Shown: piece after piece, positions 6,374 to 11,469 of the stretch
How positions within the stretch are numbered: the stretch's first letter is position 1
Layout of the letters: each line of letters starts with the position of its first letter
Source of the DNA: DATEJJ01 sp039649115
GTDB lineage: Bacteria; Actinomycetota; Actinomycetes; Mycobacteriales; Micromonosporaceae
DNA length: 11,469 nucleotides
Reading direction: 5' to 3'
Assembly (NCBI GenBank): GCA_039649115.1
Contig: JBBWZQ010000183.1
Span: 1-11,469 of the forward strand
Position numbers and translations under genes: made by a program
The notes under the pieces: generated by a model
Told to the model about the DNA's origin: nothing
Databases searched by the model: none
The model's input: the letters and a program-made list of their open reading frames with translations, nothing else

Positions 6374-7069
6374 TCAGCTGAAGAAGCGGGACAACGCCAG
6401 GTCGTCGGGGGCCGGCTGGTCGCCCTTGACCGGGACCAGGTCCGCGAGGACCGTGGCGCCGTCGCAGGAGACATGCAGGGGGTACCACAGGGGCCCGCCC
6501 GCCGCTCCGGTGCAGATGCCCTTGACCGTCTGGACGTCGAACAGGCGCACGTGCGTCGGGTCGGCGACCGCGTTGACGTGCCGCCACCACGGCGCCATGA
6601 GATGCAGGACCCCGTCCGGTCGCAGCACCCGGTGGCACTCGGCGACCAGCGGCAGGTAGTCCGGGAGGTGCTCCAGCACGTGCACCGTGAACAGCGCGTC
6701 CACGCTGCCGGCGGCGAAGGGCAGCGGGTACCGCAGGTCGGCGATGACCGCGACCGCCTTGCCCGGCCGGTGGTCCACCCCGATGTTCGTGTCGTACTGC
6801 ACGGTGTCGCCGCAGCCCAGGTCGAGGGCGACCGGTTCGCGCCCGGCCACCCGTACCCGGTCCCACACCGCGTGCACCCCGCCCAGCGCGCCGACCAGCC
6901 GGCGTACCAGCCGCAACTCGTCCGGCTCGGTCACCTCGCCCACCAGGTGTGCCACGCCCTGGTCGAAGCGCGCCCGCACGTCGAGGTCCCGGGTCCGGGG
7001 ATCGTGCCCGAGCAGATCCGCCGCGGCGCCGGTCAGGTACTCGTCGAGTAGTGCGAGCCGTTTCCTCAT
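6374..7069 (-). CDS. Class I SAM-dependent methyltransferase
   Basis: This 231-residue protein has a Rossmann methyltransferase core. Motif I is LDLGCGDTVQYDTNIGVDH (82-100), where the glycines bind SAM and D99 ends the second strand. IADLRYPLPFAAGSVDALFTVHVLEHLPD (109-137) gives motifs II and IV, and RVLRPDGVLHLMAP (147-160) gives motif VI. WWRHVNAVADPTHVRLFDVQT is a segment seen in small-molecule, lipid or glycan methyltransferases of the Methyltransf_11 group. The N-terminal 70 residues are a helical, charged lid. The substrate is unknown. ATG 7069 has GAGG 4 nt upstream. A TTG at 7102 would add 11 Arg/Ser/Gly-rich residues and is less likely. It is transcribed away from the GntR regulator, which might therefore control it, although the intergenic palindrome lies closer to the regulator. 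Confidence 0.87.
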   Translation of the reverse strand: MRKRLALLDEYLTGAAADLLGHDPRTRDLDVRARFDQGVAHLVGEVTEPDELRLVRRLVGALGGVHAVWDRVRVAGREPVALDLGCGDTVQYDTNIGVDHRPGKAVAVIADLRYPLPFAAGSVDALFTVHVLEHLPDYLPLVAECHRVLRPDGVLHLMAPWWRHVNAVADPTHVRLFDVQTVKGICTGAAGGPLWYPLHVSCDGATVLADLVPVKGDQPAPDDLALSRFFS

Positions 7070-7187
7070 CTCGCCTCGGCTACCCCTGCTGGTCCTCGTC
7101 AAACCCCGTCACGGAGTCCGCGATGCGGCGGCCACGCATGTCATGCCGGCGCCCGCTCTGGGGCACATTACATTCCGACTAAACCGG
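7070..7187. other. Intergenic region between divergent methyltransferase and GntR genes
   Basis: With the promoter and palindrome described separately, this completes the 158-bp divergent gap. About 7165-7215 is noticeably more A+T-rich than its surroundings, as expected for a promoter. On the minus strand, toward the methyltransferase, I find no clear TAnnnT at leaderless spacing and only the short GAGG before ATG 7069. No further gene is visible. Confidence 0.5.
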
Positions 7188-7193
7188 TACACT
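7188..7193 (+). promoter_or_regulatory. Candidate -10 element of the GntR regulator gene
   Basis: TACACT fits TAnnnT and lies in the most A+T-rich part of the gap. It would put transcription start near 7200 and leave a leader of about 28 nt containing the Shine-Dalgarno GAGG (7217-7220), 7 nt before ATG 7228. The -35 is not obvious. Confidence 0.4.
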
Positions 7194-7195
7194 CA

Positions 7196-7214
7196 ACTTC
7201 ATTCTCGATGAACT
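7196..7214. promoter_or_regulatory. Inverted repeat overlapping the GntR gene's transcription start, candidate autoregulatory operator
   Basis: The arms ACTTCAT (7196-7202) and ATGAACT (7208-7214) are inverted copies with one mismatched pair, separated by 5 nt (TCTCG). The dyad covers the predicted transcription start of the regulator. FadR-subfamily repressors commonly bind short dyads at their own promoters, so autorepression is the natural inference. It does not match the E. coli FadR consensus. Confidence 0.4.
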
Positions 7215-7227
7215 GTGAGGATTGAGG

Positions 7228-8001
7228 ATGACGCAGGAGCCGGTACGGTGGCAGGCGAATGTCGGTGCCCACGTACGGGTGCCCAAGAGCGCCGAGCTGG
7301 TCGCACAGGCGTTACGCATGCGCATCGTCCGGGGTGACCTCCAGGAGGGCGACGGCCTGCCCCCGGAAAACGTCCTCATGCAGCAGTTCGGGGTCTCCCG
7401 GCCGACGCTGCGCGAGGCGTTCCGCATCCTGGAGTCCGAGCAGCTGATCACGATCCACCGCGGTGCCCGCGGCGGCGGCCGGGTACACGCGCCCAGCGGT
7501 GACGTGGCCGCCCGGTACGCGGCCCTGGTCCTGCAGCACCAGGGCACCTCGCTGCGCGACGTGTACCGGGCCTCCTCCGCGATCGAGCCCGCCTGCGCGG
7601 CGATACTCGCCACCCGGCGAACCAGCCAGCAGCTCAAGGAGTTGCGCGCGGCGGTCGAGGCGCAGCGCAACCGGTCCGACGTCGTGCACCGCATGGACGG
7701 CGCCGGCGACTTCCACCGGATGGTCGTCGAGATGGCCGGCAACCAGACGCTGATCCTGCTGGCCCGCATGGTCGAGCAGATCCTCGCGCTGTCGGCCCGG
7801 CCCGCGGGCGGCGTGGAGAACGACCCGGCGAGCCGGCGCCGGCTCGCCCGGGCGCACCGCACGCACGAGGAACTCCTCGAGTGCATCGAGACCCGGGACG
7901 CGGTCGGGGCGGAGCTGGTGTGGGCCAAGCACCTGGCCGACACTCAGGGCCTGGCGCTCGGCGCCGCCGACCTGGACGAGCCCCTGGACCTGTTCGCCTG
8001 A
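7228..8001 (+). CDS. FadR/GntR family transcriptional regulator with FCD domain
   Basis: This 257-residue regulator has an N-terminal winged helix (about 23-90): LVAQALRMRIVRGDLQEGDGLPPE, then the helix-turn-helix LMQQFGVSRPTLREAFRILE, then the wing ITIHRGARGGGRVH. After it comes an all-helical FCD ligand-binding domain (about 110-240). The FCD metal-site pattern is present in GDFHRMV (D161, H163), THEEL (H213) and WAKHLAD (H235), so a divalent-metal-dependent organic-acid or acyl ligand is likely. The ligand itself cannot be read. ATG 7228 is supported by GAGG 7 nt upstream. A TTG two codons earlier is rejected. It is divergent from the methyltransferase and followed by a strong hairpin, then by the DUF6220/multicopper oxidase pair. 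It could regulate either side or only itself. Confidence 0.92.
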   Translation: MTQEPVRWQANVGAHVRVPKSAELVAQALRMRIVRGDLQEGDGLPPENVLMQQFGVSRPTLREAFRILESEQLITIHRGARGGGRVHAPSGDVAARYAALVLQHQGTSLRDVYRASSAIEPACAAILATRRTSQQLKELRAAVEAQRNRSDVVHRMDGAGDFHRMVVEMAGNQTLILLARMVEQILALSARPAGGVENDPASRRRLARAHRTHEELLECIETRDAVGAELVWAKHLADTQGLALGAADLDEPLDLFA

Positions 8002-8010
8002 CGTAGGCCA

Positions 8011-8059
8011 TACCGCAGCGGGCGTACGAGCGCCGCACAGCCGTACGCGGGTTGCGGTA
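8011..8059 (+). terminator. Long imperfect hairpin after the GntR gene, probable terminator
   Basis: The arms 8011-8028 and 8042-8059 pair over 18 positions: 15 Watson-Crick, one G-U and a two-base G/G mismatch, with a 13-nt loop. The stem begins 9 nt after the stop codon. There is no U-run after it, as is usual for high-G+C actinobacterial terminators. The outer part pairs TACCGCA with TGCGGTA, and the inner part pairs GCGTACG with CGTACGC. Confidence 0.55.
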
Positions 8060-8061
8060 GT

Positions 8062-8091
8062 GCGGGTGTCACCGACCGGGGGACGACCCGC
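8062..8091 (+). repeat. Second hairpin in the 8002-8157 gap
   Basis: GCGGGTGTC (8062-8070) and GACGACCCGC (8082-8091) pair over 9 bp with one bulged base and an 11-nt loop. It lies two bases beyond the larger hairpin, so the two could act as a tandem terminator. Alternatively it is a leader structure of the DUF6220 gene. From 8092 to 8143 I see no clear promoter motif. Confidence 0.35.
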
Positions 8092-8143
8092 GCCGCCGGA
8101 ACCGACAGGATCGTGGTCGACACCGCAATCGACGCCACATCCT

Positions 8144-8151
8144 GGAAGGAG
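8144..8151 (+). promoter_or_regulatory. Strong Shine-Dalgarno deciding the DUF6220 start
   Basis: GGAAGGAG is nearly complementary to the 16S 3' end and lies 6 nt before GTG 8158. This makes 8158 the start, rather than the in-frame GTG at 8113, which would add 15 polar residues in front of a membrane helix. Confidence 0.8.
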
Positions 8152-8157
8152 TACGCC

Positions 8158-8598
8158 GTGCGCAGGGTGTACCTCGTGCTGTCCGGCCTGCTGTTGCTCG
8201 CCGTCCTGGCGCAGTTCTACTTCGCGGCGGTCGGCGCCTTCGCCAAGCCGCAGAACGACAGTTCCTTCGCCCTGCACGACATGACCGGTTCCATCGCCAT
8301 CCCGGTGCTGTCGTTGCTGTTGACGATCGTCGCCGCGGTGGCGCGGGCGCCGGGCCGCCTGATCGGGCTCAGCATCGCGCCGCTGGGCCTGGTGGTCGTC
8401 CAGACGCTCATCATCGCGGTCGGCCGCGCCTTCAACGACAGCGGCGACCAGACGACTCCGGTCGGCCTCGCGATTCTCGGCCTGCACGCGGTGAACGGCC
8501 TGGCCATCATGGCGGTCGCGGGCCTCATCATGCGCCGGGCCCGGGCTTTGGCGACCGCTCCCGCCCGGGTGGAGTCGCACCCGGCGCCGGTCGCCTGA
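8158..8598 (+). CDS. DUF6220-type four-helix integral membrane protein
   Basis: This 146-residue protein has four hydrophobic helices (about 4-27, 41-62, 68-90 and 108-126) and a short polar C-terminus. The sequence AQFYFAAVGAF, then FALHDMTGSIAIPVLSLLL, APLGLVVVQTLI and GLHAVNGLAIM fits the uncharacterised DUF6220 family as I know it. Two motifs of the same form, LHDMTG (H40) and LHAVNG (H110), open helices 2 and 4. This repetition suggests a duplicated two-helix unit with paired histidines, a possible heme b or copper site; that is inference. MRR at the N-terminus places it inside. The multicopper oxidase starts 25 bp later with its own Shine-Dalgarno, so the two are probably cotranscribed and may work together. 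Confidence 0.83.
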   Translation: MRRVYLVLSGLLLLAVLAQFYFAAVGAFAKPQNDSSFALHDMTGSIAIPVLSLLLTIVAAVARAPGRLIGLSIAPLGLVVVQTLIIAVGRAFNDSGDQTTPVGLAILGLHAVNGLAIMAVAGLIMRRARALATAPARVESHPAPVA

Positions 8599-8623
8599 AA
8601 CCGCGCAGCCGGACGGGGGAGGC

Positions 8624-10474
8624 ATGGGCACATCGGGACTGGCAACGCTGGATCTGCTGGTCGGGCTGGTCGCGGCCGGTGGGTGGTTGGGTGCCGGCGC
8701 GGCGGCCGTTGCGGGCCGCGCCCGGACCGCACTGGCACTGGCGGCGGTCGCGATGCTGGCGACACTCGGTCGCGTGTGGACGGTCGTCGCGCTCGCCGGC
8801 GCCGGCTGGTGGTTCGTCCAGGAGAAGGTGACGCTGACCCTGCCGCTGGCGGGGGCCGCCGCGGTGGGCGCGGCGGTCCTCGCCGGTCCGCGGCTGCTGG
8901 GCGGCGGCGGGCCGGGCGCCGCCGTGCCGTTGTTCGCCAGTGGATACGCGGCAGCCGCCGGGCTCGTCGTCACGCTGCTGGCCGGATACCCGGCGACGTG
9001 GTCGCTCGCCGTGGTGACCGTCGCTCTCGTCGCGGCGGCGACCCTGGTGACCGTACGGGTGGTGCTGCCGCGGTCCCGCCGCCGGTCGGGGCTGGCGCTC
9101 GCCCTCGCGCTGGCGCTGGTACTCGTCGGGTGGGGACTCGCGGTGGCACCCGTCGCGACCGCCGGTACGTCCGGCGGCACGTCCCTGCTCTCCCTGCGCG
9201 GACCCGTGACGCCGGACCCGGGTGGCACGGTGCGGCGCGTCACGCTGACCACCCGCACCGCGACGGTGACCCTCCCCAGTGGACACAGGGTGGCGGCGTG
9301 GACGTTCAACGGCCAGGTGCCGGGGCCGCCCATCACCGCGAGCCAGGGCGATCTGGTCGAGGTGCGGCTGCGCAACGCCGACATCGCCGCGGGCGTGACG
9401 CTGCACTGGCACGGGTACGACGTGCCGGCCGGCGAGGACGGGGCGCCGGGGCTCACCCAGGAGGCGGTCGCGCCGGGCGGTGAGTTCGTGTACCGGTTCC
9501 GCGCCGAGCAGGCGGGCACGTACTGGTACCACACCCATGAGGTCTCGGACCGTGGCGTGCGGATGGGGCTCTACGGCGCGCTCGTCGTCACGCCGCGCGA
9601 CCCGCCAGCAGGTCTCGACCTCACGCTGCCCGCCCACACGCTGGCAGGTCGCATGCTGCTCGGGGACAGCGACCGGCTGGCGACCCGGACGGTCGCGCCC
9701 GGCACGCCGGTGCGGCTGCGCCTGGTGAACACCGACAACACGGCACGCCGGTTCACTCTGTCAGGCGTGCGGTACCGGCTGGTCGCGGTCGACGGTACGG
9801 ACCTGAACGGCCCCGGCGAGCTGACCCGGGTCGGGCTGCGGCTGGCCCCGGGAGGCCGGTACGACCTCGCGTTCACGATGCCCGCGGCAGGCGTGGCGCT
9901 GCTGGTGAACGGGGACCGCACGGGCGGCCTGCGGCTCGCGCCGGCAGGCCCGACGACCGGTGCCGCCCCGGACCCGGCGGGCTGGCCCGAGCTCGACCTC
10001 GCCCGGTACGGGACGCCAACCGCGACGCCGTTCGACGCGCACAGCCGGTACGACCGGCGGTTCACGCTCGTGCTCGACCAGGGCCTGACGTTGCGCGGCG
10101 GGGTGCCGCGGTTCGAGTACACGGTCAACGGCCGGGCCTTCCCGACCATACCGGCGATGCTGGTGCGGGAGGGGGACCTGGTGCGGATGACGGTGGTGAA
10201 CCGGGGCCGGGTGAGCCATCCGTGGCACCTGCACGGCCACCGCGTGCTCGTACTCGCCCGCGATGGCCGTGCGGTGCTTGGCAGTCCACTGTGGATGGAC
10301 ACGTTCGACGTGCGCCCGGGCGAGGTGTGGCAGGTGGCCTTCCGGGCGGACAACCCCGGAGTGTGGATGAACCACTGCCACAACCTCAGCCACGCCGGGC
10401 AGGGCATGGCGCTGCACCTCGCGTACGAGGGCGTCACCTCACCCTTGCACGAGGGGCATGGCGGTGCCTCATGA
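8624..10474 (+). CDS. Membrane-anchored multicopper oxidase
   Basis: This 616-residue protein joins a hydrophobic N-terminus (about six helices in residues 6-176) to an extracytoplasmic laccase-like domain (about 205-605). All copper-binding boxes are intact: LHWHG (H261, H263), WYHTH (H303, H305), HPWHLHGH (H532, H535, H537) and HCHNLSHAGQGM (H584, C585, H586, H590, M595). It should hold one type 1 Cu plus the trinuclear cluster and reduce O2 to water while oxidising a metal, phenol or protein donor. The helical part contains no His or Cys, so it is unlikely to bind heme or copper and looks like an anchor. SRRRSGL (151-157) before the last helix resembles a Tat motif. ATG 8624 is preceded by GGGGGAGG. 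It lies 25 bp after the DUF6220 gene, and its stop overlaps that of the convergent propeller gene. Whether it is laccase, cuprous oxidase or another type cannot be told. Confidence 0.92.
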   Translation: MGTSGLATLDLLVGLVAAGGWLGAGAAAVAGRARTALALAAVAMLATLGRVWTVVALAGAGWWFVQEKVTLTLPLAGAAAVGAAVLAGPRLLGGGGPGAAVPLFASGYAAAAGLVVTLLAGYPATWSLAVVTVALVAAATLVTVRVVLPRSRRRSGLALALALALVLVGWGLAVAPVATAGTSGGTSLLSLRGPVTPDPGGTVRRVTLTTRTATVTLPSGHRVAAWTFNGQVPGPPITASQGDLVEVRLRNADIAAGVTLHWHGYDVPAGEDGAPGLTQEAVAPGGEFVYRFRAEQAGTYWYHTHEVSDRGVRMGLYGALVVTPRDPPAGLDLTLPAHTLAGRMLLGDSDRLATRTVAPGTPVRLRLVNTDNTARRFTLSGVRYRLVAVDGTDLNGPGELTRVGLRLAPGGRYDLAFTMPAAGVALLVNGDRTGGLRLAPAGPTTGAAPDPAGWPELDLARYGTPTATPFDAHSRYDRRFTLVLDQGLTLRGGVPRFEYTVNGRAFPTIPAMLVREGDLVRMTVVNRGRVSHPWHLHGHRVLVLARDGRAVLGSPLWMDTFDVRPGEVWQVAFRADNPGVWMNHCHNLSHAGQGMALHLAYEGVTSPLHEGHGGAS

Positions 10475-11395
10475 CCGCAGCCGCACCACGTCGTAGTCGG
10501 TGTCGGGTGTCGGTGTGACATCGAAGCGCGCGTTGACGACGTACAGGAACGGACCGAACAGGTCCCCCGTGGTCGGTACCCGCAGCAGCGGGCTGGTCAG
10601 CTCGCGCACCAGGGTGCCGGCGGTGAACGAGCGGTTCAGGTGCAGCACGGCGACCAGGTTGTCGCGGTTGCGGATGACGTAGAGGGTCTGCCCGCGCAGG
10701 GCCAGCCCGTCCCCGTTGAGCACCGAGTAGCCGCCCAGGTCGACCAGTTGGCTCGCGCCGGTACGCGGGTCCACCAACACCAGCCGGCCCAGCCGCGACT
10801 GGACGATCACCAACTGCCCGGTCGAGGTGGCCACGATGCCGTTGTTGAACCCGCCCGGCTCCGCGGCCGGACCGGACAGCGCCAGCGATCGGGCCGCGGC
10901 CGGCAGCCCGCCACCCCGCGCCAGCGGCACGACGTACAGGAACGGCTGTTGCGAGTCGGTGAGGTACCCGGCCCGCGGCGTGATCGCGAGGTCGTTGACG
11001 AACGTGGGTGTCGCACCCGTCAACGTGTAGTGGGCCAGCAGTGCGCCGCTCGCCGCGTCGTACACGGTGGCGTCGCCGCCGCCCGCGCCGGCCGCCCACA
11101 GCCGGTTGTGCCGGTCGACCTGCAGGCCGGTCTTCGCGGTGCCGGGGGTGCCGGGAATGAACACCCCGCCGCGACCGGTGGCCAGGTCGCCGCGGAACAC
11201 CGCGCCGTCCACGAGCGAACCGACGTAGAAACTGGTGCCCCGGCCGATGGTGAGCCCCTCGGGCCGCCAGCCGTTGGGCAGCGGGATGTCGGCCGGGAAC
11301 CGCCCGCCCGTGGCCCCGACGGGACTACCGATGCCGACAACACCGGCGCTGATGGTGAACAGCGCGAGGGCAACCGTGGTGAGCAATCTTCGCAT
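10469..11395 (-). CDS. Secreted SMP-30/gluconolactonase-like beta-propeller protein
   Basis: This 308-residue protein begins with a Sec signal peptide: MRRLL, a hydrophobic core to about residue 22, and likely cleavage after VGA at 28. The mature part is a six-bladed propeller with repeated blade-like strands, for example SFYVGSLVDGAVFRGDLATG, LQVDRHNRLWAAG, TFVNDLAITPRAGYLTDS, NNGIVATSTGQLVIVQS and LNGDGLALRGQTLYVIRNRDN. E46 (RPEG), N134 or N185 and D229 (GDG) sit where SMP-30-type lactonases place metal ligands, so a Ca2+-type site is plausible. Related actinobacterial proteins are often labelled 'superoxide dismutase', but nothing here supports that activity. ATG 11395 is fixed by a strong Shine-Dalgarno and by the signal peptide; the open frame reaching 11464 is not used. 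It converges on the multicopper oxidase with a 6-bp overlap. A secreted lactonase or a binding propeller are both possible. Confidence 0.82.
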   Translation of the reverse strand: MRRLLTTVALALFTISAGVVGIGSPVGATGGRFPADIPLPNGWRPEGLTIGRGTSFYVGSLVDGAVFRGDLATGRGGVFIPGTPGTAKTGLQVDRHNRLWAAGAGGGDATVYDAASGALLAHYTLTGATPTFVNDLAITPRAGYLTDSQQPFLYVVPLARGGGLPAAARSLALSGPAAEPGGFNNGIVATSTGQLVIVQSRLGRLVLVDPRTGASQLVDLGGYSVLNGDGLALRGQTLYVIRNRDNLVAVLHLNRSFTAGTLVRELTSPLLRVPTTGDLFGPFLYVVNARFDVTPTPDTDYDVVRLRS

Positions 11396-11404
11396 TGCGG
11401 TACC

Positions 11405-11411
11405 ACCTCCC
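11405..11411 (-). promoter_or_regulatory. Strong Shine-Dalgarno of the propeller gene
   Basis: On the minus strand GGGAGGT lies 9 nt before ATG 11395. It fixes the start just before the signal peptide and rejects the 23-codon upstream extension. Confidence 0.8.
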
Positions 11412-11430
11412 TGGAGACATGACAGCGACG

Positions 11431-11436
11431 ATTGTA
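11431..11436 (-). promoter_or_regulatory. Probable -10 element of the propeller gene
   Basis: On the minus strand TACAAT is the closest match to TATAAT I noticed in the window. It is placed to start transcription near 11424 and give a leader of about 29 nt with the Shine-Dalgarno. No TTGAC-like -35 is seen 16-18 bp upstream, so an activator or an extended element may help. Outward to 11469 I see nothing else. Confidence 0.5.
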
Positions 11437-11469
11437 AATGCCTTAGCTGGGAGCGGCCGAGCACTCCGT

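Noticed and set aside
5152..6474. A 440-codon minus-strand frame opposite the YihY gene
   Set aside because: It is a low-complexity shadow, and the plus strand carries all YihY family motifs.
8113..8157. GTG 8113 as start of the DUF6220 gene
   Set aside because: There is no Shine-Dalgarno there, whereas GGAAGGAG sits 6 nt before GTG 8158.
7312..9534. A 740-codon open frame on the minus strand through the GntR, DUF6220 and oxidase genes
   Set aside because: It is antisense to three well-supported genes. Its translation is Arg/Pro/Ala/Thr-rich without domains, as expected for stop-poor frames in high-G+C DNA.
1..11469. CRISPR arrays, tRNA/rRNA genes, insertion sequences, phage or defence genes
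   Set aside because: No regularly spaced repeats, transposase or integrase motifs, terminal inverted repeats or tRNA cloverleaf were seen. G+C content is even across the window, with no sign of recent transfer.

Overview
The window is a stretch of very G+C-rich (about 70%) bacterial chromosome from an actinomycete. High third-position G+C, GTG/TTG starts, a polyprenol-phosphomannose-dependent GT-C mannosyltransferase (MptB type), an epoxide hydrolase with an EHN domain and a FadR-type GntR regulator all fit Actinomycetota. A Micromonosporaceae-like host is my guess, not something the window proves. It is densely coded: ten complete genes and one 5'-truncated gene. The longest gaps are 7070-7227 (158 bp) and 8002-8157 (156 bp), and both are described as features. 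I saw no tRNA, rRNA, CRISPR array, insertion sequence or phage gene.

Layout. (1) 2-142, +: C-terminal tail of a probable methionyl-tRNA synthetase-like protein. (2) 148-498, +: small VOC-fold protein. (3) 541-1740, +: epoxide hydrolase. (4) A leftward group converges on it and starts near 4428: MptB-like mannosyltransferase (4428-3007), an uncharacterised 134-residue protein (2971-2567) and an EEP-fold phosphohydrolase/nuclease (2549-1734). The spacings of 35 and 17 bp suggest one transcript. (5) Divergent from it across 35 bp: a phytoene/squalene synthase-family gene (4464-5372), then a YihY/BrkB membrane protein (5380-6363). (6) Leftward: a class I SAM methyltransferase (7069-6374). (7) Divergent from it: a FadR/GntR regulator (7228-8001) followed by a long hairpin. 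(8) DUF6220-type four-helix membrane protein (8158-8598) and a membrane-anchored multicopper oxidase (8624-10474), a likely two-gene operon. (9) Convergent: a secreted SMP-30-like beta-propeller protein (11395-10469) with its own promoter at the right edge.

How the genes relate. Most look like ordinary housekeeping or accessory genes sitting side by side. The most coherent unit is DUF6220 plus multicopper oxidase. It pairs a small membrane protein carrying two matched LHxxxG motifs with an oxidase whose N-terminus has about six helices, the last preceded by a Tat-like SRR motif. A membrane copper-oxidase module is a reasonable hypothesis. The mannosyltransferase and the prenyl synthase share a very short divergent promoter region, but a common pathway is speculation.

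Two features run across the whole window. First, genes split into two initiation styles. Several have a TAnnnT -10 hexamer exactly 6-7 nt before the start codon and no Shine-Dalgarno (predicted leaderless), while others have strong Shine-Dalgarno sequences. Second, the palindrome GTAC is much commoner than base composition predicts, even at the cost of rare GTA valine codons.
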